Assembly (NCBI RefSeq): GCF_021391495.1 | Contig: NZ_CP090063.1 | Coordinates: 7,502,001-7,566,000 of the forward strand | Reading direction: 5' to 3' | Length of the DNA stretch: 64,000 nucleotides | Origin: Amycolatopsis acidiphila | GTDB taxonomy: Bacteria; Actinomycetota; Actinomycetes; Mycobacteriales; Pseudonocardiaceae | Shown here: positions 17,583 to 31,236 of the stretch, one piece after another | Layout of the letters: each line of letters begins with the position of its first letter | How positions within the stretch are numbered: the first letter of the stretch is position 1 | Program-made: the position numbers and the translations under genes | The notes under the pieces: model-generated | The model's input: the letters and a program-made list of their open reading frames with translations, nothing else | The model's database searches: none | Told to the model about the DNA's origin: nothing

Positions 17583-19925
17583 CTACTGGTCGACGGTTTT
17601 CCACCAGCGCAGCGTGAATCCCGCGCCGGCCAGCACGATGACGGCCGTGAACGCGACCCAGCCGAACGGGAAGCCCCCGCCCCCGGTGTCGGACTCGCTC
17701 GCGGCGGGCGCGACGGCCGGGGTCGCGGTGACCAGGCCGACCTTCACCGACAGGTCCTCCCGCGGCTTCGGCCCCACGGTCATCGGCGGGGTGCACCCGT
17801 TGTCCACTCCCGGCACGCGGAACGCCGCGAACCCCGGCGGCAGGTGCGTGAGGTCGAAGCAGACCTGGTACGAGCCGTCCGGCAGGTCGTCGAGCAGGTA
17901 GCCGCCGTCCGGGCCGGTGCGGGTGGCGGCGACGACGCGGCCCGTCGCGTCCTTCATCGTGACCTCGATGCCCGCCGCACCCGGCTCATCCGGGTCGGGC
18001 TCGCCGTTGCCGTTGCGGTCGAACCAGACAAGGTCGCCGACCCGGTTGCGCGCGGCGACCACTCCGGCGTCCAAAGTGGACTCATCACGGTGCCCGACGC
18101 CCACCGTCACCGGCGGTGTGCACGAGCCGGCGAGGTCGACGTCGGAGTCCTTGGTCGCGTCGCCGACGCGCGGTTTGGACCACTGACCACCCGCGTAGGC
18201 GGGCGGGAATCCCTTGGGGTCGAAGCAGACCTGGTAGGCGCCGTCGGGGATGCCCTTGAACGAGTACGCGCCGTCGGCGCCGGTGGTGGTCGTGGCCGCG
18301 TCGCCGCCCCCCGCCTTGACCAGCCGCACCGGCACCCCGGCGATACCCGTCTCCACGGGGTCCTGCAGGCCGTTGCGGTTGCTGTCGAACCACACCCGGT
18401 CGCCAAGCTCGTTGACCGGGGCGGCGAGGCCGGCGCTGAGCGAGGTGTCCTCCCGCTTGCCGAGCCCGATGGTCACGGTGCGGGTGCAGCCGGTCGCGGG
18501 GTTGGCGGCGGAGTCGTTGACGTACTTCGCGGGCGTGTAGTCGGCGACCGCGGCCGGCAGGTTGCCGAGGTCGAAGCACACCTGGTACGAGCCGTCGGGC
18601 ACGTCGTCGAAGACGTAGCCGCCGTCCGGGCCGGTGGTGGTGAGCGCCAGCTGGCTGCCGTCGTCGCCGCGCAGCTTCACCGGCACCCCGCCGATACCGG
18701 GCTCGTTCGGGTCCGGCACGCCGTCGGCGTTGAGATCCGACCAGACCCGCGCGGCGATCCGGTTCACCGGCGGCGCCAGCCCGGCGTCGAGGGTGCGGTC
18801 CTGCACGTGGTCGGCCTTCAGCTCCGTCGGCGCCGTGCAGCCGGTGGTGGGGTCGGGCGCCGAGTCCTGACCGGGGTTGCCCGCCCTGGGCTTGGTCAGC
18901 TTGTAGTCGGCGTACTGCGCGGGCAGTTTTCCCGCGTCGAAGCAGACCTTGTACGTGCCGTCCGGCAGGTGTGAGAACGCGTACTGCCCGTGCGGGCCGG
19001 TGGTGGTCGCGACGACGACGGCGCCGTCGGCATCCTGCAGCGACACCGGCACCCCCGCCACGCCGGGCTCGCCCGGGTCCTGCAGGCCGTTGCGGTTGAC
19101 GTCCGCCCACACCAGGTCGCCGACCTCGTTGAGCCCGCCCACGACCCCGCCGTCCACGGTGTCGTCGACCGAACCGGCCGGGCCCACGGTCACCCGTGCC
19201 GTGCCCGAGCCGGGGTCCACGTTGGAGTCGATCTCGGGCGTCACGCTCGCGAGCGGCGTGGTCCAGCGCAGCCCCGCGACCGGCGGCGAGCCCGGCAGGC
19301 CCGCGGTGTCCACCCCGGAGTAGTCGAACTTGAGCGTGTAGCAGGTGTTCGGCGTCACGCCGTCGCCCGGGCCGAACAGGTACCGGCCACCGGCGTCGGT
19401 GGTCTTCTCCGCCAGGGGCGCGCCGTTCCCGTCGCAGGGCAGCAGTTGTACCCGGACGCCCGGCAGCGGCGGCTCGTCGCCGTCCTGCACGCCGTCTCCG
19501 TCGGTGTCGAACCAGACGCGGTCACCCAGCTGGACGTCGCCGGCGCCACCGCCGACCGCCATCGTGAGGTTCGCGGCCTTGCCGCCGGACACGTCGACGA
19601 ACTCGGTCAGCCCGGCGAAGCCCGGCGCCTGCGCCGCCGGTTCGAGCCCGCTCATCGTCGGCGGGATCGACGCGTCGACCCGGTACCGGCCGCCGGCGAG
19701 CGCGGTGGTCACGATGGTGACCGTGCCGTCGGGCCCGGTGGTGCCGCTCGCGCTCGCGCCCGACGGGTCCGTGGCGACGACGAGGATGCCGCCCACCCCG
19801 GCGCCGTTCTGGTCCGGGCGCACCACCCGAACCGTCAGCGGCCCGTCGGCACTGTCGGCGGTCGCCAGCGTGGGGAGCGCGCTCACCACGAGCAGCGCCA
19901 CCACAGCGACGATCACGTGCCTCAC
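17583..19925 (-). CDS. Large surface protein with five SdrD-B-like repeats
   Basis: 780 residues. A signal peptide (1-23) is followed by a beta-sandwich segment (about 30-130), then five repeats of about 120 residues, starting near 132, 268, 392, 510 and 629. Each opens with a calcium-binding-type block such as VGDLVWADVNRNGLQDPGEP and continues with TTTGPDGxYxFxxxPDGxYxVCFD. A single transmembrane helix and the short basic tail RWWKTVDQ end the protein. There is no LPXTG sortase motif before the helix (the residues are ESDTGGGGFPFGW), so it is probably membrane-anchored. Likely an adhesive or structural stalk protein. Confidence 0.85.
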   Translation of the reverse strand: MRHVIVAVVALLVVSALPTLATADSADGPLTVRVVRPDQNGAGVGGILVVATDPSGASASGTTGPDGTVTIVTTALAGGRYRVDASIPPTMSGLEPAAQAPGFAGLTEFVDVSGGKAANLTMAVGGGAGDVQLGDRVWFDTDGDGVQDGDEPPLPGVRVQLLPCDGNGAPLAEKTTDAGGRYLFGPGDGVTPNTCYTLKFDYSGVDTAGLPGSPPVAGLRWTTPLASVTPEIDSNVDPGSGTARVTVGPAGSVDDTVDGGVVGGLNEVGDLVWADVNRNGLQDPGEPGVAGVPVSLQDADGAVVVATTTGPHGQYAFSHLPDGTYKVCFDAGKLPAQYADYKLTKPRAGNPGQDSAPDPTTGCTAPTELKADHVQDRTLDAGLAPPVNRIAARVWSDLNADGVPDPNEPGIGGVPVKLRGDDGSQLALTTTGPDGGYVFDDVPDGSYQVCFDLGNLPAAVADYTPAKYVNDSAANPATGCTRTVTIGLGKREDTSLSAGLAAPVNELGDRVWFDSNRNGLQDPVETGIAGVPVRLVKAGGGDAATTTTGADGAYSFKGIPDGAYQVCFDPKGFPPAYAGGQWSKPRVGDATKDSDVDLAGSCTPPVTVGVGHRDESTLDAGVVAARNRVGDLVWFDRNGNGEPDPDEPGAAGIEVTMKDATGRVVAATRTGPDGGYLLDDLPDGSYQVCFDLTHLPPGFAAFRVPGVDNGCTPPMTVGPKPREDLSVKVGLVTATPAVAPAASESDTGGGGFPFGWVAFTAVIVLAGAGFTLRWWKTVDQ

Positions 19926-20042
19926 GAACAGCTCCCGACATCACCCTGCTGAAACACTGCGCCCACACTAAAAGCGGGGAGAGTCGATCACTGGGAGATG
20001 CCGCCTCCCGAAAGAGTGAAAAGCTGTAACGCTACGCGACCG

Positions 20043-22342
<2,300 letters not shown>

Positions 22343-22662
22343 TTGTCTCGGACCTCCTAGGTGCGCTTTTCGGAAAAGCCTACCGGGATGAGCGTATTCG
22401 GCTACCCGCCTGTGTGGCGGCGACCACTTTCGTCACATTCAGTAACCGTATTCGGGGGAAATCTTCCGGTGCACCGAGAGGCGAACGAGTGGATTTTCGC
22501 GTTCCGCTGCCGCACCCGACCCGGTCCAGCAGGGAAAACGGCACGGTGTGATTGTTCTCGCGATTCGGCGCCGATCCCGGGTCGTCGAACTTTCGCGGCC
22601 GCTCGACCGTTCTCGGCGTGTGGAAGGACGCGATCTGGCGGACAATTTTCCCGGGAGGGTCC
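22343..22662. other. Divergent intergenic region lysC / zinc-ribbon gene
   Basis: It holds the lysC ribosome site (AGGAGG near 22355-22360, minus strand), a small CTTTTCGGAAAAG inverted repeat at 22366-22378 and a direct repeat GTATTCGG at 22394-22401 and 22448-22455. The GGGAGGG ribosome site of the plus-strand gene lies at its right end. No riboswitch fold was recognised. Confidence 0.5.
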
Positions 22663-22863
22663 ATGGACGTCGCGACCCGCCGGGTGTTCCGCCGGGTGGT
22701 GTGCCCGGTGTGCGGTGAGCGCCGGACGGAGATGCGCGTCTTCGGCGCCTCTCGTGAGGACGAATGGGGGCGGCCCAAGCGGTGCCGGAAGATCCGGCGC
22801 GAGCTGCGCTCGCAGGCGGACGCGTGGCGGCCGGCCCCCACCTGCGACCGATGCGCGAGGTGA
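22663..22863 (+). CDS. Zinc-ribbon miniprotein
   Basis: 66 residues from ATG 22663 with ribosome site GGGAGGG. Two cysteine pairs (VVCPVCGER near 14-17, and CDRC near the C-terminus) could bind one zinc ion; the middle is strongly basic (RPKRCRKIRRELRSQ). I do not recognise a named family. The stop codon TGA lies six bases before the GTG of the PASTA lipoprotein, so the two genes are probably one operon. Confidence 0.6.
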   Translation: MDVATRRVFRRVVCPVCGERRTEMRVFGASREDEWGRPKRCRKIRRELRSQADAWRPAPTCDRCAR

Positions 22864-22868
22864 GCACC

Positions 22869-23222
22869 GTGTGGAAGCTCGTTCCGGTGGTACTGCTGGT
22901 CTTCGTCGCCGCCTGCGCACCCGGTCCCGGCACGCCACCGGCCACCACTCCCGCGAGCACGGCTTCGTCGACGACGGCTCCCGCCACGACAGCCGAGCTG
23001 ATCACGGTGCCCGACGTCTCGGGGCTGAACCACCAGGACGCGCAGAACCGGATGCAGGCCGCCGGGTTGTACAACCTGCGCGAGGTCGACGGCACCGGCC
23101 AGGGCCGCGCGCTGGTCCTGGACCGCAACTGGGTGCAGGTCGCACAGGATCCGCCCGCCGGGTCCAAGGTGCCGAAGGACACGGTGATCACCCTGACCGC
23201 GATCAAGTACACCGACCGCTGA
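22869..23222 (+). CDS. Single-PASTA-domain lipoprotein
   Basis: 117 residues from GTG 22869 (ribosome site GAGGTGA); starts at 22851 or 22860 are also in frame. The signal peptide ends in VFVAAC (lipobox Cys16). A Thr/Ser/Ala-rich linker (17-42) leads to one PASTA domain: VPDVSGLNHQDAQNRMQAAG, then DPPAGSKVPKDTVITLTAIK. PASTA domains bind muropeptides or beta-lactams and are usually attached to PBPs or Ser/Thr kinases. A free lipid-anchored PASTA is unusual, notably because PonA2 in this window lacks one. Confidence 0.8.
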   Translation: MWKLVPVVLLVFVAACAPGPGTPPATTPASTASSTTAPATTAELITVPDVSGLNHQDAQNRMQAAGLYNLREVDGTGQGRALVLDRNWVQVAQDPPAGSKVPKDTVITLTAIKYTDR

Positions 23223-23244
23223 TCATGTGGAAGCATTCGCCCCG

Positions 23245-23835
23245 ATGCGGAAACCAGCGGACAGCAGCGCGCCCCTCGCGGATCTGATCACCGAACGGTG
23301 GAGCCCCCGCGCGCTCGACGAGACCGGCGAAGTCACCTGGGACCAGCTGCGGGCCCTGCTCGAAGCGGCGCGCTGGGCGCCGTCGTTCGGCAACACCCAG
23401 CCCGCGCGCTATCTCGTCGGCAGACGCGGGGACGAGACCTTCCGGCGCATCCTCGGCGCGCTGACCCCGCGCAACCAGTCGTGGGCGCACCGGGCCGGTG
23501 CGCTGCTGGTCGCGGTGATGGTCACGCGCAACGAGAAGGGCGAGATCCCGTACGCCGAGTACGGGCTCGGGCTGGCCGGGCAGAACCTGGTGCTGCAGGC
23601 GGTCGCCGAAGGGCTGGTCGCCCATCAGATGGCCGGCTTCGACCCGGACACCGTGCGGCGCGAGTTCGCCGTTCCCGAGGAGGCCGTGCCGCGGGTCGCC
23701 ATCGCCGTCGGCGTGCAGGCGGCACCGGAGGTGTTCGACGACGAACGCGACGCCGAGCGCGAGCGCGCACCCCGCCGTCGCATCGCACTCGGCGAGTTCG
23801 CCTACACCGGCGCCTGGGGTCAGGCCGCCTTCTGA
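23245..23835 (+). CDS. Nitroreductase-family oxidoreductase
   Basis: 196 residues from ATG 23245; an upstream GTG at 23227 is possible. The fold's FMN contacts are visible: ITERWSPRAL at the N-terminus, LEAARWAPSFGNTQPARYLV, and GLGLAGQNLVLQAVAEGLVAH. It is a flavoprotein using NAD(P)H; natural substrates of this subgroup are unclear. The 3' end overlaps by 16 bp a decayed minus-strand frame, suggesting a rearrangement immediately downstream. Confidence 0.85.
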   Translation: MRKPADSSAPLADLITERWSPRALDETGEVTWDQLRALLEAARWAPSFGNTQPARYLVGRRGDETFRRILGALTPRNQSWAHRAGALLVAVMVTRNEKGEIPYAEYGLGLAGQNLVLQAVAEGLVAHQMAGFDPDTVRREFAVPEEAVPRVAIAVGVQAAPEVFDDERDAERERAPRRRIALGEFAYTGAWGQAAF

Positions 23836-23960
23836 GTCGTGCCCTCGATGACGTGGCAGCTGACGTCGGCGCCGAACGCGTCCGCGAAGCTGCGCCGCAG
23901 GTAGGGCATGGCGTGGTTCCAGCCTTCGACCGGACTGCCCGGCCCGTAGCACCACCCGCT
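23820..23960 (-). pseudogene. Possible azoreductase/flavodoxin-fold C-terminal fragment
   Basis: The minus strand translates to a short tail with YGPGSPVEGWNHAMPYLRRS then FADAFGADVSCHVIEGTTQK. The pattern (GxxxGPGSPxxxxxxxxPYLRxxFxxxxGxxV) resembles the C-terminus of FMN-dependent NADH-azoreductases. Its 5' side runs into the decayed quinone oxidoreductase on the other strand. The resemblance is by memory of the family and is weak. Confidence 0.35.
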
Positions 23961-23963
23961 TGC

Positions 23964-24194
23964 ATGCGCACCCTTCGCTTCCACGAGTACGAAGCACCCC
24001 TCGACGTCCTGCGACTCGAAGACACCGAAGGCGCGATCCACAACGACGTGCTCGGCGAATACGCGCAGCTGGCGGCCGAGGGGCGCTTCTCGGTACCGGT
24101 GGCGCGCACGTTCCCGCTGGAGGACTGGCAGACGGCTGCGGCGCCGAGTCAGTCGGGACAGGCGCGCGGCAAGCTCGTCCTGCGGATCGGCTAG
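23964..24194 (+). pseudogene. Zinc-type quinone oxidoreductase/alcohol dehydrogenase with large internal deletion
   Basis: An open frame of 76 codons begins MRTLRFHEYEAPLDVLRLED, the start of MDR-superfamily NADPH:quinone oxidoreductases. It then jumps at about residue 25 to LGEYAQLAAEGRFSVPVART and continues to SGQARGKLVLRIG, the C-terminal end of the same family. About 230 residues, including the whole Rossmann domain, are missing, so it cannot be functional. The last bases overlap the stop of the membrane-protein gene on the opposite strand. Confidence 0.7.
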
Positions 24195-24577
24195 TTCGAA
24201 GCGGCGAAGATGCGGCGGATGAGCTTCGCGACGATGGCAGAGACGATCAGCCAGAACAGCGCCGCGATGCCGTAGTTCACCAGCACGCGCAACTTCGCGT
24301 CGTTCGGCTCGAAGAGATCCTTGAAGCCGATCGAGAGGCTGTCCGCCCAGCCGCGGACCCAGGACACGATCCCGTTGGCCGGGTTCGCGGAGCCGACCGT
24401 GAAGATCACGTGCAGCACGAGGATGACGGCGAAGACCAGGCCCACCCAGCGGACCACACCCGCGACGAGCCCCACGCCGGAGTCCTTGATGCGGTGCCAG
24501 TCCACGTCGGACCCACGCTTCGGCCGCGACTCCTCGTCGGCGACGTCGTTGTCACTTCTCTCGGCGTGCTCGGCCAT
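24191..24577 (-). CDS. Small membrane protein of unknown function
   Basis: 128 residues. An acidic/charged N-terminal tail (about 1-30) is followed by two membrane helices, VGLVAGVVRWVGLVFAVILV (about 34-60) and GIAALFWLIVSAIVAKLI (about 103-120), with a ~40-residue extracytoplasmic loop between them. The architecture is common in actinobacterial proteins without assigned role. It is divergent from leuA; the 223-bp region between them contains the leuA leader. Confidence 0.65.
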   Translation of the reverse strand: MAEHAERSDNDVADEESRPKRGSDVDWHRIKDSGVGLVAGVVRWVGLVFAVILVLHVIFTVGSANPANGIVSWVRGWADSLSIGFKDLFEPNDAKLRVLVNYGIAALFWLIVSAIVAKLIRRIFAASN

Positions 24578-24680
24578 GCCGGAAGTGTGACACGTCCCGC
24601 GAGCGATTGCTACTCACAAGTAACGGCAAGGTCGCGTACCCCATTTCCGTCATCAACTCCTCGCGGCTAAAGTGGAGTTC

Positions 24681-24706
24681 GTGGCTAGTGCTCTCCTGCT
24701 TCGCTG

Positions 24707-24722
<16 letters not shown>
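24681..24722 (+). promoter_or_regulatory. leuA leader peptide with three consecutive Leu codons
   Basis: GTG GCT AGT GCT CTC CTG CTT CGC TGC CGC, then GAC GGG GCC TGA, encodes M(V)ASALLLRCRDGA. A GGAG ribosome-site-like element lies just upstream (24674-24677). The Leu run at 24693-24701 sits six bases before the left arm of a strong hairpin (24707-24744), so ribosome stalling at low Leu-tRNA could alter its folding. Leucine-dependent leader attenuation of leuA is described for actinobacteria. Confidence 0.75.
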
Positions 24723-27498
<2,776 letters not shown>

Positions 27499-27500
27499 GA

Positions 27501-27520
27501 TTTTGAAGCGTAACTGAAAA
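27501..27520. promoter_or_regulatory. Candidate LysR operator between lysR and eamA genes
   Basis: TTTTGAAGCGTAACTGAAAA has outer inverted arms TTTT/AAAA and the T-N11-A spacing expected for LysR sites. It lies in the short AT-rich gap between the divergent starts. This is a motif-level guess. Confidence 0.4.
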
Positions 27521-27575
27521 GTTCGTGAAATTAATCTCGATGGTCCTACAAAGTTGGCTGGCGGAAGCTGGAGAG

Positions 27576-28490
27576 GTGTCTCCCCGCGACCGGCTTCTCG
27601 CCCTGTTCGTCGCCGTCCTGTGGGGCTGCAACTTCCTCGCGGTCCACTACACGCTCGGCCATTTCCCGCCGCTGTTCGCGGGCGCGCTGCGCTTCCTCGT
27701 GATCGCCGTTCCGACGATCCTGTTCGTCCCACGGCCCAAGGTGAAGCTGCGCTGGCTGCTCGGGTTCGGCCTCGGCTTCGGCACCGGGCAGTTCGCGCTC
27801 CTGTTCATCGCGATGAACATCGGGATGCCCACCGGACTGGCCTCGCTGGTGCTGCAGGCGTCGGCGCCGTTCACCGTCGTGCTCGGCAGTGTCTTCCTGC
27901 GCGAACGGCTTTCGCCGCGGCAGCTGACCGGCATCGTGCTCGCGGTCGCCGGGATGCTCGTGATCGCCTGGCACCAGGCCGAGCACGCCGTGTTGCTGCC
28001 CGTCGTGCTGACCCTGCTCGCGGCGCTGAGCTGGGGCATCGGCAACGTGTTCGCCCGGCAGGCCCGGCCGGACAACGGGTTGCACTTCACCCTGTGGATG
28101 TCGGTCGTGCCGCCGATCCCGATGTTCGTGCTCTCGCTGATCTTCGAAGGCCCGGGCGCGCAGTGGCACTCGCTCGCCACGCTCGACACCACGAACGGCT
28201 GGATCGGCCTCGGCGGCTTCACCTACGTCGTGGTGCTGGGCACGCTCGTCGGCTCGGGCATCTGGACGACGCTGATGCGGCGCAACCCGGCCGGCATCGT
28301 CGCGCCGTTCTCCCTGCTGGTGCCGGTGGTCGGCATGTCGGCGTCGTTCGTGCTGCTGCACGAGGTGCCGCAACTGGTCGAGATACTGGCCGGACTGGTG
28401 ATCGTCGGCGGCGTGCTGCTGGGCTCGCTGCCCCGGCGTCAGCGCTCGACGGCCGCGGTCTCCGAGGGGTTGGCCGCCTCCTCGTCGTGA
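27576..28490 (+). CDS. EamA/DMT-family transporter
   Basis: 304 residues from GTG 27576 (GGAAG ribosome site eight bases upstream); in-frame starts at 27525 and 27540 would extend into the LysR promoter. Ten hydrophobic helices form two EamA repeats; the first begins LLALFVAVLWGCNFLAVHYT and the second ALSWGIGNVFARQARP. Related to YdcZ/RhaT-type metabolite exporters (amino acids, metabolites). Probably controlled by the divergent LysR gene. The 3' end overlaps the convergent dedA-like gene by 52 bp. Confidence 0.85.
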   Translation: MSPRDRLLALFVAVLWGCNFLAVHYTLGHFPPLFAGALRFLVIAVPTILFVPRPKVKLRWLLGFGLGFGTGQFALLFIAMNIGMPTGLASLVLQASAPFTVVLGSVFLRERLSPRQLTGIVLAVAGMLVIAWHQAEHAVLLPVVLTLLAALSWGIGNVFARQARPDNGLHFTLWMSVVPPIPMFVLSLIFEGPGAQWHSLATLDTTNGWIGLGGFTYVVVLGTLVGSGIWTTLMRRNPAGIVAPFSLLVPVVGMSASFVLLHEVPQLVEILAGLVIVGGVLLGSLPRRQRSTAAVSEGLAASSS

Positions 28491-29092
28491 TGGCGACGGC
28501 CCATCCGCTTCTTGAGCACCAGGCTGATGATCACGCCGGCCACCACCGCGACGGCGAGCGCGACGTAGGAGAACCGCGAAAGCCACTTCTCCGCGACGAC
28601 ACCGAGCGAGTACACCAGCGCCGTCGTGCCACCCGCCCAGGCGATGCCGCCCAGGGCGTTCGCCGCCAGGAACTTCCAGTAGTGCATGTGCAGCGAACCC
28701 GCGAGCGGCCCGCACAGGATGCGCAGCAGCGCCACGAACCGGCCGAAGAACACCGCCCACACCCCGCGGCGGGCGAAGATCCGTTCGGCGTTGCGCACGT
28801 GTTCGGGCCCAAAGTGCTTGGGGAACTTCCGGCCGGCCCAGTCGAACAGCCGCCTGCCGCCCTTGCGGCCGATCAGGTAGCCGATGCTGTCGCCGACGAT
28901 CGCGCCCGCGCTGCCGACGATCCCGACGAGCCACGGGTTCAGCCCGGCGTGGGTCGACGACAGCAGCGCGGCGCTCACCAGCACGATTTCACCGGGAAGA
29001 GGGATGCCGAGGCTCTCGAACCCGATCACGGCGGCGACCGCGATGTACACCAGGAGCGGTGGAATCGTCTCCAGCCACTGGTCGATGTGCAT
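28439..29092 (-). CDS. DedA-family membrane protein (SNARE-associated/VTT domain)
   Basis: 217 residues from ATG 29092. The core motif is present: FESLGIPLPGEIVLV near the N-terminus, GAIVGDSIGYLIGRKGG in the middle, and FFGRFVALLRILCGPLAGSL, the conserved re-entrant segment with the functional arginines. These proteins act in membrane lipid (undecaprenyl phosphate or phospholipid) translocation and resistance to envelope stress. A His/charge-rich tail (RMGRRHHDEEAA) follows the last helix. Confidence 0.9.
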   Translation of the reverse strand: MHIDQWLETIPPLLVYIAVAAVIGFESLGIPLPGEIVLVSAALLSSTHAGLNPWLVGIVGSAGAIVGDSIGYLIGRKGGRRLFDWAGRKFPKHFGPEHVRNAERIFARRGVWAVFFGRFVALLRILCGPLAGSLHMHYWKFLAANALGGIAWAGGTTALVYSLGVVAEKWLSRFSYVALAVAVVAGVIISLVLKKRMGRRHHDEEAANPSETAAVER

Positions 29093-29141
29093 CCTTCGGG
29101 TCCCCTCCTCGGCCGTCCTCAGGCCCGCCAGGGTACCCGGA

Positions 29142-30242
29142 TCACGGCTCCAGCATCTCCGCAACCGAAGCGGCGTGCGGGACCGACGGCCCTGCGCCCG
29201 CGTCGACCTCGACCAGTTCCGCCTGCACCTCGTGCGGGGTGATCCGGCCGGCCTGGATGTCCTCGGCCCAGTGGCAGGCCACCCGGTGACCGGTGCCGAT
29301 CTCGCGCAGCCGGGGGCGGTCGGTGTCGCACCGGGTCTCCTGCCGCCACGGGCACCGGGTGTGGAAGCGGCAGCCCGACGGCGGCGCGGCGGGCGAGGGC
29401 AGGTCCCCGGCGAGCAGGATCTGCTCGCGGGTGTCCTCGACCTCCGGGTCCGGCACCGGGATCGCCGAGAGCAGCGCCTTGGTGTACGGGTGCAGCGGCT
29501 CGGCGTAGAGGGTCTCGGAGTCGGTCTCCTCCACCAGCGAGCCCAGGTACATCACGCCGATCCGGTCGGAGATGTGCCGGACGACGGCGAGGTCGTGCGC
29601 GATCACCAGGTACGTCAGCCCGAGCCGTTCCTGCAGCTCCTCCAGCAGGTTGATCACCTGCGCCTGCACGGAGACGTCGAGTGCGGACACCGGTTCGTCG
29701 GCGACGATCAGGTCCGGCTCCACGGCGAGCGCCCGCGCGATGCCGATGCGCTGGCGCTGCCCGCCCGAGAACTCGTGCGGGTACTTGCGCAGCGAGCTCT
29801 CCGCCAGCCCGACCGCGTTGAGCAGCTCCCGCAACCGCTTGCGCGTGCTCTCCCTGCCCTTGTCCAGCCCGTGCGCACGCATGCCCTCGATCAGGATGGA
29901 CTCGACGGACTGGCGCGGGTCGAGGCTGGAGAGCGGGTCCTGGAAGACCATCTGCATCCGCCGCCGCATCTTCCGCAGCGACTCGCCCTTGAGCTCCGAG
30001 AGGTCCGTCCCGTCGAACACGACCCGGCCGCCGGTCGGCTCGACGAGCCGCAGCAGCCCGCGGCCCAGCGTCGTCTTGCCGCAGCCGGACTCGCCGACGA
30101 GGCCGTAGGTCTCGCCGCGCCGGATCTCCAGGTCCACCCCGTCGACCGCGTAGACGTGACCCACCGTCCGGTCCAGCACGAGCCCGCGCTTGATCGGGAA
30201 GTGCACCTCGATGCCTTCCACCTTCACCAACGGCTCGCTCAC
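29142..30242 (-). CDS. Oligopeptide/dipeptide ABC transporter ATPase (OppF/DppF type)
   Basis: 366 residues from GTG 30242. Walker [10 protein letters not shown], signature [13 protein letters not shown], Walker B LIVADEP. The C-terminal oligo_HPY region carries the Cys pattern [15 protein letters not shown] seen in peptide importers, which binds an iron-sulfur cluster in some relatives. Its start overlaps the end of the upstream ATPase gene by 4 bp (GTGA). It is the last gene of the binding protein-oppB-oppC-oppD-oppF operon read on the minus strand. Confidence 0.93.
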   Translation of the reverse strand: MSEPLVKVEGIEVHFPIKRGLVLDRTVGHVYAVDGVDLEIRRGETYGLVGESGCGKTTLGRGLLRLVEPTGGRVVFDGTDLSELKGESLRKMRRRMQMVFQDPLSSLDPRQSVESILIEGMRAHGLDKGRESTRKRLRELLNAVGLAESSLRKYPHEFSGGQRQRIGIARALAVEPDLIVADEPVSALDVSVQAQVINLLEELQERLGLTYLVIAHDLAVVRHISDRIGVMYLGSLVEETDSETLYAEPLHPYTKALLSAIPVPDPEVEDTREQILLAGDLPSPAAPPSGCRFHTRCPWRQETRCDTDRPRLREIGTGHRVACHWAEDIQAGRITPHEVQAELVEVDAGAGPSVPHAASVAEMLEP

Positions 30243-31234
30243 CGGTGCACCCCCTGCCGCATCGCACTCACGCCGACGGGGTTGTGGCAGCGCAGCATCC
30301 CGCCGTTGTCCGCCACCAGCTCCGGCGTCACCTCGCGGCAGCGGTCCAGCGCGTTCGGGCACCGCGGCGCGAACGCGCACGCGTGCTCCCACGGGATGTT
30401 GTCGGCCACAGAACCCTTGATCGGCAACAGTTTCTCGCCCCGCGGCGCGTCCAGCCGCGGAATCGACTCCAGCAGTCCATGCGTATACGGATGCCGCGCC
30501 GCCGCGAACAAGGCGTGCCGCTCGGCCCGTTCCACCACCCGGCCGCCGTACATGACGTTGACCTCGTCGCACAGCCCGGCCACCACGCCGAGGTCGTGCG
30601 TGATCATGATCAGCGCCGTGCCGGTGTCGCGCACCAGTTCCGAGAGCAGCGCGAGGATCTGCGCCTGGATCGTCACGTCGAGCGCGGTGGTCGGCTCGTC
30701 CGCGATGAGCAGCCGCGGCTCGCACGCCAGCGCGATCGCGATCAGCGCGCGCTGGCGCATCCCGCCGGAAAGCTGGTGCGGGTACTCGGAGAGCCGTCGC
30801 ATCGGGTCCGGGATGCCGACCCGGCCGAGCAGGTCCTTCGCCTCGCCGCGCGCCTGCTTGCGGTTCATCCCGCGGTGGCGTTCCAGCACCTCGGTGATCT
30901 GCAGGCCGATCGGGATGACCGGGTTCAGCGAGGACAGCGGGTCCTGGAACACCATGCCGAGGTCGCGGCCACGCTTGTCGCGCAGCTGCCTGTCCGTGCA
31001 CGTCAGCAGGTCGGTGCCCTCGAAGCGCACCGAGCCGTGCACCTCCGCGCCACGCTTGGGCAGCAGTCCCATGATCGCCAGCGCGGTCACCGACTTGCCG
31101 CTGCCCGACTCGCCGACCAGGCCGACAGTTCGGCCCGGTTCGACGTCGAAGCTGACGCCGTCCACCGCGGTGAACGGGCGGACACCCTTGCGTTTGAAGG
31201 TGACCGTGAGGTCTCGAATCTCCAGCAGTGCCAC
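30239..31234 (-). CDS. Oligopeptide/dipeptide ABC transporter ATPase (OppD/DppD type)
   Basis: 331 residues from GTG 31234, two bases after the tandem TAG stop region of the permease gene. Walker A GESGSGKS, signature [12 protein letters not shown], Walker B LLIADEP, and the C-terminal pattern [14 protein letters not shown]. It pairs with the next gene's OppF-type subunit to power peptide import. Confidence 0.93.
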   Translation of the reverse strand: MALLEIRDLTVTFKRKGVRPFTAVDGVSFDVEPGRTVGLVGESGSGKSVTALAIMGLLPKRGAEVHGSVRFEGTDLLTCTDRQLRDKRGRDLGMVFQDPLSSLNPVIPIGLQITEVLERHRGMNRKQARGEAKDLLGRVGIPDPMRRLSEYPHQLSGGMRQRALIAIALACEPRLLIADEPTTALDVTIQAQILALLSELVRDTGTALIMITHDLGVVAGLCDEVNVMYGGRVVERAERHALFAAARHPYTHGLLESIPRLDAPRGEKLLPIKGSVADNIPWEHACAFAPRCPNALDRCREVTPELVADNGGMLRCHNPVGVSAMRQGVHR

Positions 31235-31236
31235 TA

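Noticed and set aside
22343..22662. Possible lysine riboswitch upstream of lysC
   Set aside because: No lysine-riboswitch core or long helices could be traced; only a small hairpin and an ordinary ribosome site are present.
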